Shown here: piece by piece, positions 10,520 to 19,479 of the stretch
Layout: every line of letters starts with the position of its first letter
Numbering within the stretch: the stretch's first letter is position 1
Origin: Carnobacterium divergens
Lineage (GTDB): Bacteria; Bacillota; Bacilli; Lactobacillales; Carnobacteriaceae
DNA: 64,000 bases
Direction of reading: 5' to 3'
Assembly (NCBI RefSeq): GCF_900258435.1
Contig: NZ_LT992558.1
Location: 1,579,518-1,643,517, forward strand
Translations under genes and position numbers: made by a program
The notes under the pieces: generated by a model
Database searches by the model: none
What the model saw: only the letters and a program-made list of their open reading frames with translations
Told to the model about the DNA's origin: nothing

Positions 10520-10552
10520 ATTTATTCCTAACTTTCTGTAAGTATTTTTTTA

Positions 10553-10561
10553 ACTATAACA
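10553..10561 (-). promoter_or_regulatory. Extended -10 promoter of the C39-like gene
   Basis: Read on the minus strand this is TGT-TATAGT, a TGn extended -10, about 35 bases upstream of the start codon. I see no good -35 element at 17 bases. Confidence 0.4.
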
Positions 10562-10666
10562 CGCTAGAAATGTAAATAGGGGGATTGGTAGAAACTTTAA
10601 TGTTTTATTAACGGAACTGTTACTTTGTAATGATTACATAATTTAATTATGGTAAACTAAATAATC

Positions 10667-10710
10667 AAGTAAAAAAAGAGACCTTATTAAAAGGCCCTCT
10701 TTTTTTACTT
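10667..10710 (-). terminator. Terminator of the peptide transporter gene
   Basis: AAGTAAAAAAAGAG (10667-10680) pairs with CTCTTTTTTTACTT (10697-10710), and the inner CCTT/AAGG pair extends the stem. The A-run on the left is the T-run of minus-strand transcripts. The right arm overlaps the stop codon of the transporter. Confidence 0.8.
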
Positions 10711-12169
10711 AATTTAACCCACGCATTAATGTTTTGATTCTCGGATTCATAAAGGATAACAATAATCCAACTACTACCGTAAAGCCACCCACAGCTGCAA
10801 AGTAGACAATTTCATTGTTTGGATTATAGAGTGATACGATTTGAGCATTAATTGCTTGCGCTGCAGCATCTCCAAGGAACCACATGCTCATCATTTGAGA
10901 TTGGAAAGCACGAGGAGCTAATTTAGTAGTAACACTTAAACCGACAGGAGAAAGGCACATTTCCCCGATAATAACTAAGAAGAAACTTAAAACTAACCAC
11001 ATTGGATTTACACGTGTATCAACGCCATGCATCATAGCAGGAATCACCATAACGACGAATGACAGTCCGGCAAAAACAATCCCTACTGAAAATTTAATTG
11101 TCGTAGAAGGTTGACGTCTACCCAACTTGGTCCATAACCATGCGAAGATAGGTGACATTAAAATAACAAATAATGGATTTAACGATTGGAACCAGCTTGA
11201 CATTAAGTGAACACCCATAAAGTCTAAGTTTGTACGTTTATCTGCATAAATTGCTAAAATAACTGATCCTTGTTCTTCAATTGACCAAAAGAAAATACTG
11301 GCAATGAATAGTGGGATATAAGCCCATATTCTTGAACGCTCTGTATCGTCAACATCTTTACTGCGAATCATCTTCGTAAAGTAAAAGACAGGTAAAGCAA
11401 CACCCATAATACTTAGTAATAAGATAACGAATTCAATCGTAAGTTGTCCCGTTAAGAACGCTATAACAAAGACTGCAACTACCACAATCCCGCCAATAAC
11501 AAGATTTTTAAAAAGTTGTTTCTTTTCGTTTTCATTGATAGGATTCGTTGGTTTCATTCCTAACTCACCAAGATATTTTTTTCCTTGGAAATGGAATTGA
11601 ATCAATCCTACAAACATTCCGACTGCAGCAATGGAAAAACCTAGATGATAATTATACGTTTGACCGATTGTTCCTACAATATAAGGAGCTAAAAATGATC
11701 CGATATTGATCCCCATTACAAAGATACTAAAACCTGCATCACGGCGATTGTCTTTTTTATCGTAAAGACCGCCAACAATCTCTGAAACATTTGGTTTTAA
11801 CATCCCGGTTCCAAGAACGATAATGGCGATTGAGGCAAACAAAGCACCGGCACCAAATGGCGTTGCTAAGACAATATGACCAACCATAATTAACACACCG
11901 CCATAAAAGATGGTCTTACGGCTACCTAGAAGTCGATCGCTTACCCAACCTCCAATGACACTGGACATATAAACTAACGACCCATAAATGGCCATAATCG
12001 AAGCAGCTAGTGTTTGAGAAAACCCAAGTCCACCATTTGCAACAGTATCGTAAATATAATAGATTAAAATTGCACGCATGCCATAATAACTAAATCGTTC
12101 CCACATTTCAGTAAAGAAGAGAGTGGATAATCCTCTTGGTTGACCAAAGAAGGTCTTTTCTTTTTTCAC
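10709..12169 (-). CDS. dtpT: Proton-dependent di/tripeptide transporter (POT/PTR2 family)
   Basis: The protein has 486 residues and is strongly hydrophobic, with about 14 possible transmembrane segments. The POT signature ExxERFxYYG is present near the N-terminus (FTEMWERFSYYGMRA), and a PTR2-type block GTGMLKPNVSEIVG lies further on. The family brings di- and tripeptides into the cell with protons; DtpT is the lactococcal member. A TATAAT-like -10 lies upstream on the minus strand at 12253-12258. The gene is monocistronic with its own terminator. Intracellular PepT (91-1317) would act on its substrates. Confidence 0.93.
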   Translation of the reverse strand: MKKEKTFFGQPRGLSTLFFTEMWERFSYYGMRAILIYYIYDTVANGGLGFSQTLAASIMAIYGSLVYMSSVIGGWVSDRLLGSRKTIFYGGVLIMVGHIVLATPFGAGALFASIAIIVLGTGMLKPNVSEIVGGLYDKKDNRRDAGFSIFVMGINIGSFLAPYIVGTIGQTYNYHLGFSIAAVGMFVGLIQFHFQGKKYLGELGMKPTNPINENEKKQLFKNLVIGGIVVVAVFVIAFLTGQLTIEFVILLLSIMGVALPVFYFTKMIRSKDVDDTERSRIWAYIPLFIASIFFWSIEEQGSVILAIYADKRTNLDFMGVHLMSSWFQSLNPLFVILMSPIFAWLWTKLGRRQPSTTIKFSVGIVFAGLSFVVMVIPAMMHGVDTRVNPMWLVLSFFLVIIGEMCLSPVGLSVTTKLAPRAFQSQMMSMWFLGDAAAQAINAQIVSLYNPNNEIVYFAAVGGFTVVVGLLLSFMNPRIKTLMRGLN

Positions 12170-12252
12170 TTGAATTCATCCTCCAATATCGCTTGAATTT
12201 GAAATATTCTAACAATTCATTCTTATCAAATCTAAGCGTTCTATAAAGTAAG

Positions 12253-12258
12253 ATTATA
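12253..12258 (-). promoter_or_regulatory. -10 element of the peptide transporter gene
   Basis: The minus strand reads TATAAT here, about 84 bases upstream of the transporter start. No convincing -35 sits 16-18 bases upstream. The long 5' leader is AT-rich and I see no riboswitch in it. Confidence 0.35.
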
Positions 12259-12295
12259 CTCTAAAATTTCAATAATTGAATAGTAAAACAACGAT

Positions 12296-12309
12296 TGATA
12301 GCGTTTTCC
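12296..12309. promoter_or_regulatory. Weak cre-like site upstream of the peptide transporter
   Basis: TGATAGCGTTTTCC matches 12 of 14 positions of the CcpA site consensus TGWAANCGNTNWCA. It lies upstream of the -10 on the minus strand. A two-mismatch site in AT-rich DNA is weak evidence alone. Confidence 0.25.
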
Positions 12310-12413
12310 ACATAATAAATTAATAATTCGAGATTATTTTAATTTTTTTTTAATCTAAAGTATTAAATTTACTTCAAGATTTTCTTAAATTTGTAAAGTT
12401 GTATCATTTGAAA

Positions 12414-12422
12414 TGGTATACT
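12414..12422 (+). promoter_or_regulatory. Extended -10 promoter of the 99-residue protein
   Basis: TGG-TATACT is a TGn extended -10. The start codon lies about 40 bases downstream. Confidence 0.5.
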
Positions 12423-12461
12423 TAACAGGATTTGGAATGCAATGTTAGGAGTTGTTTTATT

Positions 12462-12761
12462 TTGAAAAAAGATTTAAATGTGAGCCAATTTTCAACTGCC
12501 ACTTTTAAAGTACGAAAAATTGAATCAGTAAGCGAAGAAACAATGAATATGCGTGTTAATTTTTATCATAAAAGTATTGTAGATGAAAACAATGAAGGAA
12601 GCGTACGTTTGACGATTCCTATAGATTATTTAGAAGAAATAGAAGAAATTGCCATCGATCAATTAATAGAATGTTATTTTGAAGAAGGGCCTTTGCTCAC
12701 GACACGCTCTTATCCATGCCAAGTGATTAATAAATTGATGGGTATTCAATTACAAGATTGA
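12462..12761 (+). CDS. Hypothetical protein, 99 residues
   Basis: I do not recognise this gene. The TTG at 12462 is chosen because TTAGGAG (12445-12451) sits 10 bases upstream; the frame extends further up only through a second TTG with no binding site. The product (MKKDLNVSQFSTATFKVRK at the start) is soluble and acidic, with alternating beta-like stretches and an acidic run around IDYLEEIEEIAID. It could be a small single-domain protein with a beta-barrel-like fold, but nothing shows its function. It has its own promoter and lies just upstream of the rbs promoter. Confidence 0.65.
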   Translation: MKKDLNVSQFSTATFKVRKIESVSEETMNMRVNFYHKSIVDENNEGSVRLTIPIDYLEEIEEIAIDQLIECYFEEGPLLTTRSYPCQVINKLMGIQLQD

Positions 12762-12775
12762 TTTTATAAAAAAAC

Positions 12776-12823
12776 TTGCTAATCAAAAATATGCGTGTTA
12801 CTATAGTTGTGTAATCGGTTACA
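12776..12823 (+). promoter_or_regulatory. rbs operon promoter and LacI-type operator
   Basis: The -35 TTGCTA (12776-12781), a 17-base spacer and the -10 TACTAT (12799-12804) are followed at the expected start site by the near-palindrome TGTAATCGGTTACA (12810-12823). This site matches all 14 positions of the cre consensus TGWAANCGNTNWCA and is also what a LacI-family RbsR would bind. It may serve RbsR, CcpA or both. Confidence 0.8.
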
Positions 12824-12848
12824 TGTTTTTGATAGAAAGGAGAATCCA

Positions 12849-13832
12849 ATGATGACAACCATTAAAGATGTTGCAAAATTAGCAGGGGTTTCAGTCGCGA
12901 CTGTATCAAGAGCCATCAATCAAAGTGGCTATGTCGGAGTTGACTCGGCAAAAAAAATTGAAAAAGCCATCAAACAATTGGATTTTCACCCAAGCGAAGT
13001 AGCTCGGTCTCTCTATCAAAAAAAATCGAAATTAGTTGGATTGTTGTTGCCAGATATCTCCAATCCTTTTTTTCCATTATTAGCAAAAGGCGTAGAAGAT
13101 AAAATGAATGAAGCTGGCTATCATTTAATTCTAGGAAATGTTCAAGAAGACATGGCAAAAGAACAAGATTATTTAAAGGCGTTTATGCAAAATAATGTGG
13201 CGGGTATCTTATCGGCTGTTGACGGAGGGGCAAGTAACTTAAAAGAAATCCCTTTTGTTTTACTTGATCGCGTAGCAACAAAAAAGGAATATGTCGTTCA
13301 TGGCAATGATTTTGAAGGAGGAATTCTTGCAGCAAAAGCGATTGCGGAAGGGAACCCAAAAGAAATCGTTTTATTAGTAGGACCAAAGTCAATCAAAGGG
13401 TCTTTAGAACGATTAAGAGGCAGTGTTTCTATTTTGAACGAGAAGAATTTAACGTATCATCTACTACAAACAGACTCTTTTCAATTTGATTCAGCTAAAA
13501 AAGCTTCTTTAGAATTATTTGAGCAGTTTCCAGCTGTTGATAGCGTGATTGCTTCAAATGATGTTCATGGGTTAGCTATTTTAAAAGAAGCTTTACGTCG
13601 TGGAATTAGGGTTCCAGAAGAACTTCAAATTATTGGATATGATGATATTCCCTTTAGTCAAATGGTTTATCCCAGTTTAACTACAATTGCTCAGCCAGCC
13701 TATGAGATGGGCTACCAAGGTGCTGAATTATTATGCCGTTGTATGGAAAATCAACCAATAGACAAAAAAATCATTCAATTACCAGTTTTATTAAAAGAAA
13801 GAGAAACTTTAAGAAAGAAGGAATCATTGTGA
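12849..13832 (+). CDS. rbsR: Ribose operon repressor, LacI family
   Basis: This is a LacI/GalR regulator with an N-terminal helix-turn-helix (TIKDVAKLAGVSVATVSRA) and a periplasmic-binding-protein-like sensor domain (GLLLPDISNPFFPLLAKGVE onwards). It has about 327 residues. The ATG at 12849 or the in-frame ATG at 12852 follows GAAAGGAGA; the upstream open frame has no binding site and no family match. It is the first gene of the ribose operon and overlaps rbsK by four bases (GTGA). It probably represses its own operon at the operator just upstream and is released by ribose or a phosphorylated derivative. Confidence 0.9.
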   Translation: MMTTIKDVAKLAGVSVATVSRAINQSGYVGVDSAKKIEKAIKQLDFHPSEVARSLYQKKSKLVGLLLPDISNPFFPLLAKGVEDKMNEAGYHLILGNVQEDMAKEQDYLKAFMQNNVAGILSAVDGGASNLKEIPFVLLDRVATKKEYVVHGNDFEGGILAAKAIAEGNPKEIVLLVGPKSIKGSLERLRGSVSILNEKNLTYHLLQTDSFQFDSAKKASLELFEQFPAVDSVIASNDVHGLAILKEALRRGIRVPEELQIIGYDDIPFSQMVYPSLTTIAQPAYEMGYQGAELLCRCMENQPIDKKIIQLPVLLKERETLRKKESL

Positions 13833-14734
13833 AACGAATCGTTGTTATTGGAAGTGCCTCAACCGATTTTGTTGTAAAAACCGAAATACGTCCCAAAAGT
13901 GGCGAAACCTTAATAGGACAAGACTTTCAAACTACATTTGGAGGGAAAGGAGCGAATCAGGCTGTTGCTGCTGCAAGATTAGGCGCAAATGTTAAGATGA
14001 TTGGAGCCGTTGGAATAGATAGTTATGGAAATGATATAATTGCTAATTTAATCAATGAAAAAATTGATGTATCAAATGTGGAACGGGTTACACATTTAGG
14101 AACAGGATCGGCTCACATTACGTTAGCTGAAGGGGACAATAGCATTGTTGTAATTCCTGGTGCTAACAATGGGGTGAATGAACAGATGATTCAGCCCTTG
14201 CTTGCTACAATTCATAAGGAAGATATCGTGATAGTACAACAAGAAATTCCTAGTCAAACAGTGGAGATTATTATAGATTATTGTTTTGATCATGAGATTC
14301 AAACCATTTTAAATCCAGCTCCTGCTCGCCAAATTGCAAAAAAAACGATTGAAAAAGTCACCTATCTTACACCCAATGAACATGAATTTGATTTACTATT
14401 TCCTAATCAGACTCTTGAAGCAGGGTTGGCAAAGTATCCCAATAAATTACTGGTTACGTTAGGAAGTAAAGGGGTTGCGTACAACAATGGGGAAGAACAA
14501 CTAATAGTTCCAGGTTATCAAGTTACTCCAACAGATACAACCGGTGCGGGGGACACATTTAACGGGGCATTTGTAGTGGGATTGATTAATCAACTGTCGA
14601 TTAAAGAAAGCATTCGTTTTGGAAATTTGGCAGCATCATTATCAATTCAAAAATTTGGTGCACAAGGTGGAATGCCTACGTTAGAAGAGTTGAAAGGAAG
14701 TGAACATTATGAAAAAGAATGGGATTTTAAATAG
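13829..14734 (+). CDS. rbsK: Ribokinase
   Basis: This PfkB-family kinase phosphorylates D-ribose to ribose 5-phosphate. It has 301 residues. The GGKGANQAVAAARLGA sugar-binding block is near the N-terminus, and the anion-hole/catalytic motif DTTGAGDTFNGAF lies near the C-terminus. The GTG at 13829 is chosen because AAGAAGGA (13816-13821) precedes it and the family begins with xxVVGSxSTD. The open frame further up (to 13733) overlaps rbsR and is spurious. Overlap with rbsR at one end and rbsD at the other implies coupled translation. Confidence 0.93.
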   Translation: MKRIVVIGSASTDFVVKTEIRPKSGETLIGQDFQTTFGGKGANQAVAAARLGANVKMIGAVGIDSYGNDIIANLINEKIDVSNVERVTHLGTGSAHITLAEGDNSIVVIPGANNGVNEQMIQPLLATIHKEDIVIVQQEIPSQTVEIIIDYCFDHEIQTILNPAPARQIAKKTIEKVTYLTPNEHEFDLLFPNQTLEAGLAKYPNKLLVTLGSKGVAYNNGEEQLIVPGYQVTPTDTTGAGDTFNGAFVVGLINQLSIKESIRFGNLAASLSIQKFGAQGGMPTLEELKGSEHYEKEWDFK

Positions 14735-15104
14735 CGAGATTGCCAAAGTATTGGCCGATTTAGGGCACACCGATCAAATTGTGATTGCCGATGCAGGACT
14801 TCCGATTCCTAAAGGAGTTGCTAAAATAGATTTAGCTCTTAGTCTACAAGACCCTCCTTTTCAAAAAATACTGGCGCTTCTTCTTCAAGAAATGGAGGTG
14901 GAATCAGCTATTTTAGCAGATGAGATTCAACAAATGAATGTGCCACAGTTAAAGTCAATCCATGCTTTAATGTTAGACCGACCACTGACATTTGTAAGCC
15001 ATGAAGCGTTTAAAGAACGAACTAAAGAAGCAAAAGTCATTATCAGAACTGGTGAAGCCACACCATATTCAAATATCATACTAGAAGCAGGGGTTATTTT
15101 TTAG
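14709..15104 (+). CDS. rbsD: D-ribose pyranase
   Basis: This enzyme interconverts the pyranose and furanose forms of ribose before phosphorylation. It has 131 residues. The N-terminus MKKNGILNSEIAKVLADLGH includes the catalytic His of the family, followed by DxIVIADAGLPIPKG. The ATG at 14709 is set by AAAGGAAG (14693-14700) and the family N-terminus. It overlaps the end of rbsK by 26 bases. Confidence 0.92.
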   Translation: MKKNGILNSEIAKVLADLGHTDQIVIADAGLPIPKGVAKIDLALSLQDPPFQKILALLLQEMEVESAILADEIQQMNVPQLKSIHALMLDRPLTFVSHEAFKERTKEAKVIIRTGEATPYSNIILEAGVIF

Positions 15105-15115
15105 GAGGAATCAGA

Positions 15116-16597
15116 ATGAATATTTTATTACAAGGAATATCAAAAGCATTTGGAGAAAATAAGGTACTTGTCAATGTTGATTTTGATTGTGTTGGCGGAG
15201 AAGTCCATGCGCTGATGGGAGAAAATGGCGCAGGAAAATCCACATTAATGAATATTCTAACAGGACTGCATAAAAAAGATCAAGGGACTATTTTTATAGA
15301 TGGCAAGGAGCGTTACTTTAGTAATCCTAAAGAAGCAGAGGAATACGGCATTAGTTTTATCCATCAAGAGATGAACACATGGTCAGAGATGACCGTTTTA
15401 GAAAATCTTTTTATTGGAAAAGAGTTAAAAAATAAATTTGGAATCATTCAAAACAAGAAAATGGAAGCGTTAGCAAAATCTATTTTTGAAGAATTAACCA
15501 TCGAATTAGATTTGTCAGAAAATGTCAGCGAGTTATCTGTCGGTCAACAGCAAATGATTGAAATTGCTAAGGCCTTAATGACAGATGCTAAAGTACTCAT
15601 TATGGATGAGCCAACTGCTGCTTTAACGGAACGAGAGATTCTTGCTTTATTTAAAATGATTGAGTTGCTAAAACAAAAAAATGTCGCAATTGTTTATATT
15701 TCTCATAGAATGGAAGAAATTTTTCAAATTAGCGATCGCATCACAGTGATGCGAGATGGTTTGACAGTTGGCACAATGCGAGTGGCAGAAACGGACGTTG
15801 ACGATGTGGTGCGTAAAATGGTTGGTCGTGAGTTAAGTGACTATTATCCCCAAAAAAATGCACGAATTGGCGAAGTTCGATTTGAAGTTAAAAATATCTC
15901 TAGTAAAGGGAAATTCGATCAGATTTCTTTTGCTGTAAGATCAGGTGAAATAGTAGGGTTTTCCGGTTTAATGGGAGCGGGACGAACTGAAATTATGCGA
16001 GGTATATTTGGGATTGATCCCATCGACTCAGGAAAAATTTATATTGAAAGAAAAGAAGTCGCATTGAAGAATCCAAGCACGGCTATTTTAAATGGCGTTG
16101 GCTTTTTAACGGAAGATCGTAAATCAGAAGGGTTAATTTTAGATTTTTCAATAGAAGACAATATTAGTTTACCAAGTATTGACGGTTTTACGGTGAAGGG
16201 AATTATTGACGAAAAAGCGGAAGATGAATTTACAGAGTTACTAATGAAGCGATTAACGGTAAAAGCACAAAATAAAGACATCTCTGTAGGAAGTTTATCT
16301 GGTGGGAATCAACAAAAAGTGGTATTAGCCAAATGGATTGGCATCGGTCCTAAAATATTGATTTTAGATGAACCTACTCGTGGCGTGGATGTGGGAGCTA
16401 AACGCGAGATTTATCAGTTAATGAATGAACTAGCAGAACGTGGTGTTGCCATTGTGATGGTATCCAGCGATTTACCTGAAATACTGGGTGTAAGTGATCG
16501 CGTTATTGTGATTCATGAAGGGAAAATTGCCGGAGAATACCCAAAATCAGAAGCGACTCAAGAAAATATTATGAAACTTGCAACTGGAGGCTATTAA
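15116..16597 (+). CDS. rbsA: Ribose ABC transporter ATP-binding protein
   Basis: This is the tandem ATPase of the ribose importer, 493 residues. The first domain has a full Walker A (GENGAGKST), signature (LSVGQQQ) and Walker B (VLIMDEPTAAL). The second has the usual degenerate P-loop (GLMGAGRTE) with signature LSGGNQQK and Walker B LILDEPTRGVD. The binding site is TTAGGAGGAATC before ATG 15116. It works with RbsC and RbsB. Confidence 0.94.
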   Translation: MNILLQGISKAFGENKVLVNVDFDCVGGEVHALMGENGAGKSTLMNILTGLHKKDQGTIFIDGKERYFSNPKEAEEYGISFIHQEMNTWSEMTVLENLFIGKELKNKFGIIQNKKMEALAKSIFEELTIELDLSENVSELSVGQQQMIEIAKALMTDAKVLIMDEPTAALTEREILALFKMIELLKQKNVAIVYISHRMEEIFQISDRITVMRDGLTVGTMRVAETDVDDVVRKMVGRELSDYYPQKNARIGEVRFEVKNISSKGKFDQISFAVRSGEIVGFSGLMGAGRTEIMRGIFGIDPIDSGKIYIERKEVALKNPSTAILNGVGFLTEDRKSEGLILDFSIEDNISLPSIDGFTVKGIIDEKAEDEFTELLMKRLTVKAQNKDISVGSLSGGNQQKVVLAKWIGIGPKILILDEPTRGVDVGAKREIYQLMNELAERGVAIVMVSSDLPEILGVSDRVIVIHEGKIAGEYPKSEATQENIMKLATGGY

Positions 16598-16598
16598 A

Positions 16599-17549
16599 AT
16601 GGAAAATACAATGAAAAAAAATCAGTTAAAAGAGTTATTAGGAAAACTAGGTCCGGTTCTTGCACTACTTGTTTTAATGGTCATTGTCACCATTTTAAAC
16701 CCGAATTTTATAGCACCTATTAACTTGTTGAATTTATTACGACAAGTATCGGTAAATGCGTTGATTGCTTTTGGTATGACCTTTGTCATCTTGACAGGAG
16801 GGATTGATTTATCTGTTGGGTCAACATTAGCATTAAGTGGAGCATTAGTGGCTGGCATGATTGCCAGCGGTTTAGATCCGATATTAGCGATGATTATTGG
16901 AGTAGTTATAGGTGGCGTTTTAGGTGCAGTCAATGGCTTGTTAATTACTAAAGGCAAAATGGCTCCTTTTATTGCAACGTTAGCAACAATGACGATTTAC
17001 CGTGGGGCAACACTAGTCTATACCGACGGAAACCCAATTACGGGAATTGGCGATAGCTTTATTTTCAAATTTATTGGACGTGGTTACTTATTTAATATCC
17101 CAGTTCCTGTTATTTTAATGGCAATTGCTTTTATTCTATTATATGTCTTATTACACAAAATGACATTCGGTCGTAAAACCTATGCAATCGGTGGGAATGA
17201 AAAAGCTTCTTATATTGCGGGAATTAAAATTGATAAAGTTAAAACATTGATTTATTCATTATCAGGAATGATGGCTTCAGTTGCTGGAATTATCATCACA
17301 TCACGTTTAAACTCAGCCCAGCCTACTGCGGGACAAGCCTATGAAATGGATGCTATTGCTGCAGTCGTATTAGGAGGAACCAGTCTTTCTGGCGGGAAGG
17401 GACGTATTTTTGGGACATTGATCGGTGCGTTGATTATTGGAACGTTAAATAATGGTCTGAATTTGTTAGGTGTTTCTAGCTTTTACCAACAAATTGTTAA
17501 AGGTATTGTGATTATCATCGCGGTTTTATTGGATAGAAAGAAAAAATAA
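16599..17549 (+). CDS. rbsC: Ribose ABC transporter permease
   Basis: This is the membrane channel of the importer, with 316 residues and about eight to ten hydrophobic segments. The family motifs GGIDLSVGS and GGTSLSGGKGRI are present. The ATG at 16599 follows GGAGG (16586-16590) inside the end of rbsA; longer in-frame starts overlap rbsA and lack a binding site. Confidence 0.94.
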   Translation: MENTMKKNQLKELLGKLGPVLALLVLMVIVTILNPNFIAPINLLNLLRQVSVNALIAFGMTFVILTGGIDLSVGSTLALSGALVAGMIASGLDPILAMIIGVVIGGVLGAVNGLLITKGKMAPFIATLATMTIYRGATLVYTDGNPITGIGDSFIFKFIGRGYLFNIPVPVILMAIAFILLYVLLHKMTFGRKTYAIGGNEKASYIAGIKIDKVKTLIYSLSGMMASVAGIIITSRLNSAQPTAGQAYEMDAIAAVVLGGTSLSGGKGRIFGTLIGALIIGTLNNGLNLLGVSSFYQQIVKGIVIIIAVLLDRKKK

Positions 17550-17563
17550 CGGAGGGATAACAA

Positions 17564-18496
17564 ATGAAAAAAACAATCGCATTATTCCTTGTCAGTATGC
17601 TGGTTTTGTCAGGTTGTAAAATAGCAACCTTAGAAGGCGAAAATGTGAAGGAGCTTAAACCTGTAAAGAAAGCTGAAAATCAATTGGTTGTGGGGGTTTC
17701 TTTATCAACCTTGAATAATCCGTTTTTCGTTTCTGTTAAAGAAGGGATTAGTGACTTGGCAAAGGAACATGATACGACAGTAAAAATAGTCGATGCCCAA
17801 GATGACTCAGTTAAACAAAGCAACGATATTACCGATTTGATTCAACAAAATGTAGATGTCCTTTTGATTAATCCCGTAGATTCTTTTGCAATTGCTCCAG
17901 CTGTTGAATCTGCGAATCAAGCCAATATTCCTGTCATTGCTATTGATCGAAGCAGTGAATCAGGCAAGTTGTTAAGTCTTGTGGCTTCGAATAATAGCGA
18001 AGGCGGCAAGATGGCTGGGGAGTATCTTGAAAGAGTGAGTGGCAAAAAAGCATTAGTTGGAGAATTACAGGGCGTGCCAGGAGCTTCAGCGACCAGAGAG
18101 CGAGGCAAAGGGTTTGAAGATTATGCAAAAGAACATTTAACCGTTGTTGCCAAACAAACAGCTAACTTTGACCGAGCAAAAGGGTTAACGGTTATGGAAA
18201 ATATGCTCCAATCAAATCCTGAAGTAACGGCTATTTTTGCTCAAAATGATGAAATGGCGCTAGGAGCAATCGAGGCGATTGAAGCAGCAGGAAAAAAAGA
18301 GATTAAAGTGATTGGTTTTGATGGAACAGAAGATGGTTTAAAAGCCATTAAATCTGGAAAATTAGATGCGACCGTCGCTCAAAAGCCAACTGAAATGGGG
18401 CGTCTTGCCTTGCAAACGGCCTATGATTTCTTTAATTTAAAAGACGTTCAAGCAAAAGTAGACTCACCGCTTGAATTAATTGAAAAAAGTAAATAA
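17564..18496 (+). CDS. rbsB: Ribose ABC transporter substrate-binding lipoprotein
   Basis: The protein has 310 residues and a type II signal peptide ending in the lipobox LSGC (Cys about residue 19). It is therefore anchored to the outer face of the membrane. The mature part is a type I sugar-binding protein (VGVSLSTLNNPFFVSVKEGI; later VIGFDGTEDGLKAI). GGAGGG precedes the ATG. It is the last gene of the operon and is followed by a terminator. Confidence 0.94.
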   Translation: MKKTIALFLVSMLVLSGCKIATLEGENVKELKPVKKAENQLVVGVSLSTLNNPFFVSVKEGISDLAKEHDTTVKIVDAQDDSVKQSNDITDLIQQNVDVLLINPVDSFAIAPAVESANQANIPVIAIDRSSESGKLLSLVASNNSEGGKMAGEYLERVSGKKALVGELQGVPGASATRERGKGFEDYAKEHLTVVAKQTANFDRAKGLTVMENMLQSNPEVTAIFAQNDEMALGAIEAIEAAGKKEIKVIGFDGTEDGLKAIKSGKLDATVAQKPTEMGRLALQTAYDFFNLKDVQAKVDSPLELIEKSK

Positions 18497-18501
18497 GATT
18501 C

Positions 18502-18533
18502 AAAAGGATTCTATTCAGTTAGAATCCTTTTTT
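18502..18533. terminator. Terminator of the rbs operon, shared with the convergent gene
   Basis: AAAAGGATTCTA (18502-18513) pairs with TAGAATCCTTTT (18520-18531) and a T-run follows. The minus-strand hydrolase stop codon lies in the loop (18515-18517), so its stop and last codons sit inside the structure. Confidence 0.9.
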
Positions 18534-19384
18534 ATTTCATGAGAGGTTAACCATTGAATCAACTGATGATAAACCGCTAATGCTTTTGAATTTTTAGGGT
18601 TTTTATCAAAATCATGAGGTTCATTTTCAACAGATACAAATTGATTTATTGGGATTTTTTTAGCTAAGGATTCTCCAATTTCATAAGGAACATCCTCGTC
18701 AGTAGTACTTTGAGCTAAAAAGGTCGGAGGCAATGACAGAAGATCCGTATCGGTTAGAGAATAGTTTTTTGCTTGTAAAATTGCTGGTAAAACCATGTCT
18801 AACCAACGACCAGACTGTCTTGCGTACATATAAATTCCATAACGCTCTTCAATTGCACCAAAAGCAAGAGGTTTATTTCCAATAATTGCATTTTTTAGTT
18901 CCACTGAAACTGTAGGGAAATGCAAATAGTACGGGCTTGGTTTTGAGTAAAAAGAAGCATTAATTGATTCATACCCGTAAAAACTAATTAACGTTTTAGG
19001 CTGAGGGAGCGTTTGATCTTTGCAAACTAAAAAAGCTAGATAAGCGCCGGCTGAGCGACCGAATAAATGAAAATCCGAAAAAGAAAGCTTTAACTCTGAA
19101 GCTGCAACCTTATGGAACCATTGAATTCCTTGCTTGATGGAGGCTACTATTTCAGGTAAAGTGGTTTCAGGTGCCAATGGATAGTCAAAAGTTAAAAAAT
19201 TGTATCCAGCTTTATGAAAAAGGTCGATATAATCAGCAGGCAAATCCTTGCGACTGCCCCAAACAAGCCCACCACCATGAATGTAAAGAATGGTTTGACT
19301 GTCTTTAGAATGTGTTGCTGGGTAGAAAGTAGCCATTAAAGGAAGTCCTTGTAAGGTACTATACGTAAATTCTTGATAATCCAT
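18515..19384 (-). CDS. Alpha/beta hydrolase (esterase/lipase-like, HSL type)
   Basis: The protein has 289 residues and no signal peptide, so it is probably cytoplasmic. The oxyanion-hole motif HGGGLVWGS and the nucleophile elbow GRSAGA (Ser about residue 113) place it in the hormone-sensitive-lipase-like group. An Asp in TTDEDVPYE and a His in NEPHDFDKN can complete the triad. The start codon follows AAGGAGGAAAATAA. The substrate is unknown; carboxylesterase or acetyl-hydrolase activity on small esters is most likely. It is monocistronic between the ribose and allantoin loci and not clearly tied to either. Confidence 0.8.
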   Translation of the reverse strand: MDYQEFTYSTLQGLPLMATFYPATHSKDSQTILYIHGGGLVWGSRKDLPADYIDLFHKAGYNFLTFDYPLAPETTLPEIVASIKQGIQWFHKVAASELKLSFSDFHLFGRSAGAYLAFLVCKDQTLPQPKTLISFYGYESINASFYSKPSPYYLHFPTVSVELKNAIIGNKPLAFGAIEERYGIYMYARQSGRWLDMVLPAILQAKNYSLTDTDLLSLPPTFLAQSTTDEDVPYEIGESLAKKIPINQFVSVENEPHDFDKNPKNSKALAVYHQLIQWLTSHEIKKDSN

Positions 19385-19479
19385 TTATTTTCCTCCTTAA
19401 GAATCATTCTATCTTTATTGTAAAGGATGGGAGAAAAGGAATGATATAGCAACAATATCTAAAAAAGAGAAGATAATTG

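Noticed and set aside
12181-12300. CodY box upstream of the peptide transporter
   Set aside because: The best matches to AATTTTCWGAAAATT have five or more mismatches, which is expected by chance in such AT-rich sequence.
13733-13828. N-terminal extension of ribokinase overlapping rbsR
   Set aside because: It has no ribosome binding site and no family match; the GTG at 13829 has both.
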